Shown: piece by piece, positions 43,075-52,000 of the stretch
How positions within the stretch are numbered: position 1 is the stretch's first letter
Layout: every line of letters begins with the position of its first letter
From: Branchiostoma floridae
Taxonomy: Eukaryota; Chordata; Leptocardii; Amphioxiformes; Branchiostomatidae
Assembly (NCBI RefSeq): GCF_000003815.2
Contig: NW_023365764.1
Location: 133,061-197,060, forward strand
Length of the DNA: 64,000 nt
Reading direction: 5' to 3'
The notes under the pieces: model-generated
What the model was told of the DNA's origin: nothing
What the model saw: only the letters and a program-made list of their open reading frames with translations
The model's database searches: none
Translations under genes and position numbers: made by a program

Positions 43075-46000
43075 ACACACAAAAGATAGACAAAAACGCT
43101 ATTTAAGATATTTCATGGAGGTAAATACAACACGGAGTACTCCGCATCGCCCTCCGGCATAAACTGAAGTCACTGTTTTTGTCATTTTTCCTTCATTTTG
43201 AGTTGAATCCACCTTATAGTATTACACTGCACCGCAATATTCAGTGTATGAATGCGACTTAGTTCTGTGCCTGTATCTATATAACCGGTATATCCGCCGT
43301 TCGGCGTAACGCACCAGCTTCAGGTGGGGTCACACCTGCGCATATTTTCAAGTGCGCATGATTTCCGCATGAAATTTTGTCAATACGGGGCCGAACGCCC
43401 AACATTTGGAATTTTTCTGGAATAAATTAAATTGTACGTCGAGCCCATCTGGCGTTTGAATTACGACTTCAGCGTTTCCATTTCGCATGAGGTGCGTATG
43501 ATAGAATCTGAAAGGCGCAACAGAATTTTCCGTACTGCGAATAAATGCTTATGCGGTACGTATGTTGGGCGTATTCCGGACGCACACAACGTCTAACGAC
43601 AAACGTTGAAAAAAGTCAATCTAGAATTGCATCAAAGTGCCCCTGTATTGAACCTGAAAAAACACATAAAGTAAAACATGTGAAATGCATCAGGGCTCAT
43701 GCCATTGTTTGTTAAATCTAATAGATAAAGGCGTGTGTTCAACGTACACTCCATGTGCATTAATTCAGTTCAAAGTTCAGGTCAGTGACAGTGACAAGGT
43801 CAGTGATTGACCGGTTATGACTTCTTCGGACACGGGTAAGAGTGCAACACTCCCAGATATTACATTATTAAACAACCTAGTCTTTCCTCGTCGATAGTGA
43901 GGACTAGATTCATGGCGCCATGGAGTGTGGGAGAGTTTGCAGACGCAGAAGCCTGCAGCGTGCAGAACTCAAACGCAGTGTAAGATTAACGTTTAATGTC
44001 AGATTCACGAAGTTCATCGGGGCATGTATTTTGTCCTTGTACTATACATCAATAAATAAATGAGTCTAAGATGTATAAATTGTCCTTAACGCCTTTATTC
44101 TGTAACCCAAAGCACACTGGGATGGGGTATAATGTAGACTATACCCCGGGGTATAATCTGGCCTAGGCTAGATTATACCCGGGTATAGTATAGATTATAC
44201 CCTCGGGCTGGGGTATACTTTGGCCCAGGGGGTATAATCTGGCCTAGGCCAGAATATACCCCAGGGGTTAATCTAGATTATACCCGGGGTATAAACTGGC
44301 CAGGGGTATATTCCAGCCTACTACACCTGTACAAATTCGTCAGTCCTGGCCTGGATCTGCCATCTTGACATGATTTTTTTCCCGTCTCTGGACTCAGATG
44401 CACCTTCGTATTTATTCTAAATCTGTGTGTGCGTCGATCACGCTATCAGTACGCGTAGAATGCGCAACCCGATCGCAGAACGTACGGTACCAAATCGTGA
44501 TCTATGTGTGCATTCGTTGTACGGTCGCTCATGATGCGTTGTGTCTGCGCCGTAAGTACGCTATGTACTCGCAATACCGCGATATCCGCGTATAAAGCGC
44601 AAACATGAAGCGTCTTCATAGCGCAATCGACCGTCGTGGGACCACTGTATTGCGCATCCATAACGTTTTGGCCACCAAACTGCGTACGAATGATAGTTTT
44701 GTGCATTTCCAAAACTATCAGGCGAACTGGGCGTATATTTTGGTTTGCCTGCGCACGTGAATCTTTCTAAAAACGATTCAGATGCGTTTGAGGTGCGACT
44801 TGTGCGTGCGGCCGCGTATTGAAGAAATTAGTCAAAATATCGAAAAATGTCAAAACGGAACTCATGCGGCTTAAAAATATACGCAGGTGTGACCCCACCT
44901 TTCGCAGGCACGCGGCGCGACAGCAGCTGGTTATATTACACCGCACGACCCGTCACACCTAACTTTTGCACATCTATCTGCAAGCGTTCTTTAAAACTAT
45001 CCAGAGAAGATGCCCCTACTGTACTTGGTGATAACAAGTTCCACTCTACGATAGTTCTGAGAAAGAACGAATTTTAGAACACGTATTGAGNNNNNNNNNN
45101 NNNNNNNNNNNNNNNNNNNNNNNNNNNNNNNNNNNNNNNNNNNNNNNNNNNNNNNNNNNNNNNNNNNNNNNNNNNNNNNNNNNNNNNNNNTGTTATAGTT
45201 GTTTGTGCAGATTCGGGCAGCTTGGTTCTGTACCCATTCAAGTTTATCTTTGTCTTTCTTTGTATACGGATCCCATACTGTAGCGGCATATTCAAGGTTA
45301 GGTCTTACCAGTGACGTGTATGCAAGGGATTTTACCCTGGTTGGGCATGCCCACAAGTTGCGTTTGATTACTCCCAATGTCTGTTTAGCATTGGTTGTTA
45401 TTTGTTAACATGGACATCCCATTCAGTCCAGTTGCTAATGTAACACCCAGGTATGGGTGGATTTTTGTTGTTTCTAATGTCTGACAACAAAAATTTTAAG
45501 GGGACACATTTGGTGCTCGTTTGTTCGTTATGTGCATGTTATAGCAATTAAATTATCAGGATTGAACTGCATTAGCCATTTCCTTTGCCATTCTTCCAGG
45601 GTGTTTAGATCTTTCTGAAGAAGTTGTGAGTCATTCTTTGTGAATACCTCTATATATAACAGACAATCATCGGCAAATGACCTCACATTTGAATCGAGCT
45701 GGTCTGGCAAGTCGTTTATGTACAAGAGGAAGAGCAATGGTCCCAGGACAGTCCCTCGCGGAACTCCCGATGCTACTTTAACTGGAGCTGAGGCCTTCCC
45801 TTCCACCACTACCGTTAGCTCTCTATTCGTCAGGAAAGCCTTCAGCCAGTTAAGTGTAGTACCATAAATTCCATAGAACCCCAGTTTTAATGTGAGTCTG
45901 CTATGTGGGACATTATCGAAGGCTTTAGTGAAATCAAGTATTGCAAGATCCACCTGTCTTTTATTGTTCAGTGACCCAGCTATGTTGTGAACTGTTAAAA

Positions 46001-49000
46001 TAAGCTGTGTTTCTGTGGATCGCTTTGCTCTGAATCCTGTGATTGCTCTGAATGCTGGTATTCCGTTAGTACATTGTGGCCTTCTAAGTGCTTCATGACA
46101 TGGCTATGGATACTGTGTTCCAGTACAGGTCTGTAGTAACTAGGGACCGCTCTATCTCCCTTTTCGAAAATGGCGCATATATTTGCATCTCTCCAGTCTT
46201 TGTGGATTTCTCCTGTGTCAAGCGATTTTCGGAAAATGTTGATAAAAACAGGTGCGATTTCACTGGCTGTCATTTTGAGGAACCAATGAGGTATTTGGTC
46301 TGGCCCGGATGCTTCGGAGGGATTGCAACATTTTTGTCAACACCATAAGTAGAAATTTCTATATGTTCCATAGGAGGGGTGCCGGGGTGCCCGAGGGATG
46401 ACATGTCAGTGGTGTCTTCTTCTGTGAACACACTTTTGAACTGTGAACTGAGTGCCTCTGTTTTTTCTCACTGTCCCTAATAATGGTACTCCCCACCTTT
46501 AGAGTGGCTACCCCGACAAGGTCTCTCCTCAGGCCTTTAATGTATGACCAGATCTTATGCTTTTCCGAACTCCTTTTTTTTACTTTTTTGCATTTGTTCC
46601 AGTCTTCCTCTTGTCCTGTTCTATCTCTTGGCTTTATTGTAAAGACATCGTTTCTTCCGACGGTGCCTTCTGTTAATCCAGAGCAGGTTGTATCTGATTG
46701 ATGTCATTTTACTAGGGACGTTCTTGTTCATTGTGTGCTTCATTTTGCCTTTGAAGTCATCACATTTCTGTGTCACTAACATGTTTTGTTCTCATGTTAA
46801 AGTTTGTTGCATAGTCCTCAAGGTCATTCTTGATAGCCGGCTCGTCAGATTTCGTGCGAATATACACTTTCCTTTTTTTTTGTTTTGTTAGCTATGTCAT
46901 TAGATAGTGTTGAAATATGTGCATTTCCAACAGTCGCTTTCTCCGCAATTTCGGTTTTCCAAAGAACGCGCTAGAAGGCGTTCGGTGTTTCGCTCGAAAA
47001 TATACTTCTGACGTTTGTTGACGGTCCTGCGAATCTAGATCCATAGTAAAGGTCTATTCGGGAGTATCTTTTACGTTCTTACGGTCCGCGTAGCTGGCTT
47101 ATTTACCAGAAAAATAAGGGGAATTAGCCTCAGCTTGCATTCGCGTTGTGTACCAACGCTTCCAATGTGAGACATTGTCGTGAATATGTTGAAACGTAGT
47201 TACAAATGTTAATCAGAATAGAGGTGGAGATTCAGAATAGATCCCTTCAATACATCCCTTTGTACCAACCTTTTCCATATCTGGAAAAACTCCACCATGC
47301 TCTTCTTGAAGGTAGTGCAAAGTCTTCGAGTCCAGATCGTCGTTGAGCCTGACCAGATCTCCTTCACAAATCGTATTTCTGTCGATAGCACCGCAGGCTT
47401 GGTCAGCTGTACAAGTATAATTCAATGCAGTTACTGTATAGTAGGTCTAATTCTACATCAAAGTCATGGCGTGAGATGTTAACTATACAAGACAAGACAC
47501 ATAAGACAAATATCAAGTCTTCTGATAGTTTGCATCATATAATGAAATGTACTTGATAACATGCAATAGTCAAAAAGTGTAATAATGTACCTTGAAGTTC
47601 CACTGCCTCGGTGCTCCCGTATAAATCTACGACTGCCCAAAGTTGACCGGAGCTCGAGACATCCACGTTGTCAAGTAAAAGCAGATTGTCTCCTCCGGAA
47701 ATACTGAAGTGTACGAGTCCCTCCTTATTAACGGAGTATGTCACAATGTTTCCCTGCTTTCCGTATATATCAGGTAACGGTTTAATCCAAACCCTATCAT
47801 TGAAGGCCATGTTAGCGTAGGGATGTGACAACAGCTCTTTCAACGAGTCCGGGTTTCTTGAAGTGAATCCAAACCTCATTGAGCCTTTAAACCTCCTACA
47901 CTTTGTGATCATTAGATTGACTTTTTCATCAATCTCTATTGGCTCCTGACTACAACAGATACTATTACTGGCAATATACACACTTCGAGCAGTCGAACCT
48001 CCATTTTCAATGACAACGTTACTTCCATGGACATTCGGGTGGAATGTAGGTCGTTTGACTGATGGTTGGACTGATATCTTTTGGCGTTTGGGGGAAGATG
48101 GTAGTGCTCCCGAGGGACTATGCCCTCGCTTCCTTGACTTTGTATTGGACTGACTGTACATCTCTGTTGTCTCTTCCCATGACACCCCGTCTTCTGTTGT
48201 TTTCGTGACAGTCTTGGATGGTTTTGTCTCATCACTGACATTTTGCATGGAGCCTGAGAATTCATAACATGGTGATTAGATGTGGTTAGAAACAGAGTGC
48301 CGTACCCACCACACAATGCATATGGAAATGTTTATGTCCATGAGGTTGTGCAACTATGCATATGTTGTCTTTCGAGGTTGTTATGGTTTAGTGATATAGA
48401 TACTTATGCAGCCAACTCCTCTACTCCAAAGATGATAAATCTTTCAAATCTAAGCATTGCGTGATTTGATAAATTTCTCATTGTCTTCACTTAATAACGA
48501 ATCTCATGACATGACCAGAGGAAGACATTGTGACGAAAGCACTTGGGTGTAACTATTAGTAAGAACTTCGCATGGCATTAGTAGTCACAAGTGGAACCAG
48601 ATCTAGAAAACACCCCCATACTTTCCTGCAAACTGTGTTTAGTGGCGGGATGAGGTAAACTTATGTGTATGAGTTATTTCCTAGTATATTGCCTTGGATA
48701 CTATTGGAATTCAAGTCTTACCAATTTCAACAAGCATTTAAACAAAATACTTCTTTACTATATTGTTAATGATATCATATCATATGTGCTCTCTTCGTTA
48801 TATGAAGTAGGAAGACCTACTTTTCTTCTTCCGGGGGAAAGACAGCCATATAAGAGGGGAATCGCCCTCCATCTCTGGCATTGTATTGGACTCGCTGTAA
48901 ATCTTTGTCGTCTCTTCCCGTAGCACTTCAACTTCTATTGCTTTTGCCACAGCCTTGGATAGTCTTTTCTCATCAGTGACATTTTGACGGTGGCCTGAGA

Positions 49001-52000
49001 ATTCATAGCATGGTGATGAATAAGGTTAGAAACAGAGTGCCGTACCCTCCACACAATGTATGATATGGAAAAGGGCATGGCAAGGGGAAATGAATCTTTA
49101 ATGCAGTTTGATGGGATCCGATAAAAAATGATAGATTAGGTACTTCGTGTAAATTGTTCAGCCATTAGCTTCTACAAGTAATATTCTTGCATATTTTTAA
49201 GTTTGTCATTTTGTTATAATGAAAAAGTGGACTGTTTTATCCAACTTTTGCGTTTGTGTTTGCAAACAATCATAAGCGAACGAACTCATGCCAAAGCTAG
49301 GAGTTATATCAAGGTCCAAATTAAATATGCTGATGGCTCAGAAACTCCGATTGCAAAAATGAAATAGTGCAAGGAAGGATCATTTACTAACTTCATGAGC
49401 TCCCGTGACATTATCACTAGTTACTTCTGAAGACATTACGCCAAACTCATTTAGCGAGTCTAATTAAGCACTTCGAACAGCATTAGCATAAACAAATTGG
49501 ACAACATCCACGTACTTCCATGCATTCGTATGCTTAATGTGATTAAAGGTGAATTTCCTTGTATGGGAGTTATTTTCTTCTACGGTGTGATGGATACTGC
49601 TGAAATTTAGGTCTTGCCAGTTTTAACAATCTAAGCAAAATGCTAACTAATTTCTTCAAGAATATTATATGTTCCTTCTGTGCTATGAAGTATACCTACT
49701 TTTCTCCTTCCAGGTGAAAGACAGCAATGATGCTAGCCACTCACAGCCATCCAGCAGAAGCTTGTTCTCTTCCTTCAAATTGAAATTCTCCTTCTTCAGT
49801 TTATCAATCTCTCCCTGGTTGGATTGGTCTCCTCTGATGATCAGTTCCTTGCTCTCAGTCCCACTGCCGACATTCGTGGGCAACGTTGGATCTGGAAAAT
49901 AATGGTGATTTAAAGAATAAAATGGCTTCTTATCCTACGCCCAAGTACATTTTCAACCTACATATTTTATACAGATAAATCCAAAAGTGACATAGATGAA
50001 AAAAGTTCATCTTTGTGACCCCTTACCGTCCACCAAATATCACGTAGAACGTTAATCATCCACAGCTTCTCGAATCATGTTGTACACATACAAACACACA
50101 TACATACACAGCCTCATGCAGGAACGATGAAAAATGCAAGGTAAACCTTTTTCGAACTCGGCCATCATTCCCACAACCGCTAATCAGCTACAAGTATAAA
50201 TCAATGAATATTCATCAACAGCTTCTCCAATTATGTTGTTCACAGACTCTCCGTGTATGAAACATATACCACTATACTATAGACAAGTAATATTAAGCTG
50301 GCACAAGGCTAGAGGGGGGAATGTACCTGAACCACTTACTCCAGAGGAAGTTAAAAATCACATTATTTAAGGATCTAGTTATGTCATTAATTATAGGAGC
50401 AAGAAAAGGAGCACAACTTTGTATTTTAAGAATTGGATAAATTCAGGAATTATATATGTAAGAGACATGTTGGATGAAAATCATTGTATAAACGAGAATA
50501 ACATACTCGAAAAATTAAGTGATAAGAAAGTTTTTAGTCGAAATGTACAAAGTAAAAAACGCAATTTCCAAAAGTTGGATGGTACTACTAAAACATACAA
50601 TATTAATCTACGAAAGAAAAAACAAAAGATTTTGATTATAAATATTACACGAAGGTTTATGCTGTACAAGAAACTAATCCTTAATAAAATCAACAATAAA
50701 TAGTTTAAAATCATGGGCAGCCAACTTCCATAAAAATCCTCAAATCTTTCAAATTCCTTGGATTGATAGAACAATTTACTTCACAACAGAAAAAAAATGT
50801 CAAATTTCATGTACAAATTACTATATAGATTTTTACCATGTAACAACAATCTTTATAACTGGAAAATAATAGATTCCCCTCTTTGCAACATTTGTAAGAT
50901 AATAGAGAACGAGGAACACATGTTCTTGAGTTACACCAGGTTGGATAACTTTTGGGAAAGAGTTGAGAGATTCTTATATGTGATAAAGATGAATAGCAAC
51001 ATTAGTAATTTTGAAACTTGTATCATTGGTTTTCCAAGAAACGTACATATGTCAAAAGCCGGTAATCATATATTAACAATAAGCCTTGTGCACTATATTC
51101 AAATCGTGGGTATTATACAAAGATAAGACATTGTTTTAGTAACACAAATTGTTTATATTGTTTTACAAAAACTTGAAAAATGTCATTATTACAGAAAGTA
51201 AATTATCAGAAACTAGAGCTAGACAAAAATGGGGAGAGCTAATCCCTTTAGTGATGTGATGTTCCCTACGTACATTATGATCTGCACCTGATACACACAC
51301 AAAATTAACCGACAGAGTGCGGATAGTTTGTCGATGAAGTCAACTATTTGAATATATTTTGTTTTCAAAACATATCCATGGAAGCAACACTCCTTTGGCT
51401 TGTTAGATATGTGCGCCCTTGATTACCGGCGTAACTCTGGCCCTGTCTTGTTCTATCAATATCAACGCCTCGGAAAATTAACCTTCGCTTTCCGATTCAA
51501 TAACGCATTCTTTCTAATACATTTGTAACTCCTTACCCATGTATTTCTATAATGAACTCATTCGTGATTCAATACGAGCGTTAACAGAGCACAAGCCGAT
51601 GTTAAATGTGCCGGATGTGTATCGGCTTGCGTTCGACATGCATGATAACCTTCATACAGTTCTTGCGTCATTGATAGGAAAATTTAAATAAAAAAATAAC
51701 ATCTCTATAAGTGAAAATGCAACGTGTAATAAAGCACACAGTGTAAATCAAAGTCTGGGGAAGAAAGGGGACTGATTTGACGGGGGCGCTGGATTAGACC
51801 GGTCGGCCCACCAGTTTGTTTACAAACCGACGCCAGTGTTTGCATAAATGTGCCGAATGTATCATCAAGGATTTTTTAACCTCCTTGGTATCATATACGG
51901 CTTACGTGGTAAACTTCTGGAGTCCTTTGCTTAAAATGGTACGTCATTACAGGAAAGATTTGAATTTTACTAAATCCCATAGAAGTTAAATCAAAGTTGG

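Noticed and set aside
42938-43162. ORFs over 60 codons of Thr-His or Cys-Val repeats
   Set aside because: They are translations of the AC microsatellite.
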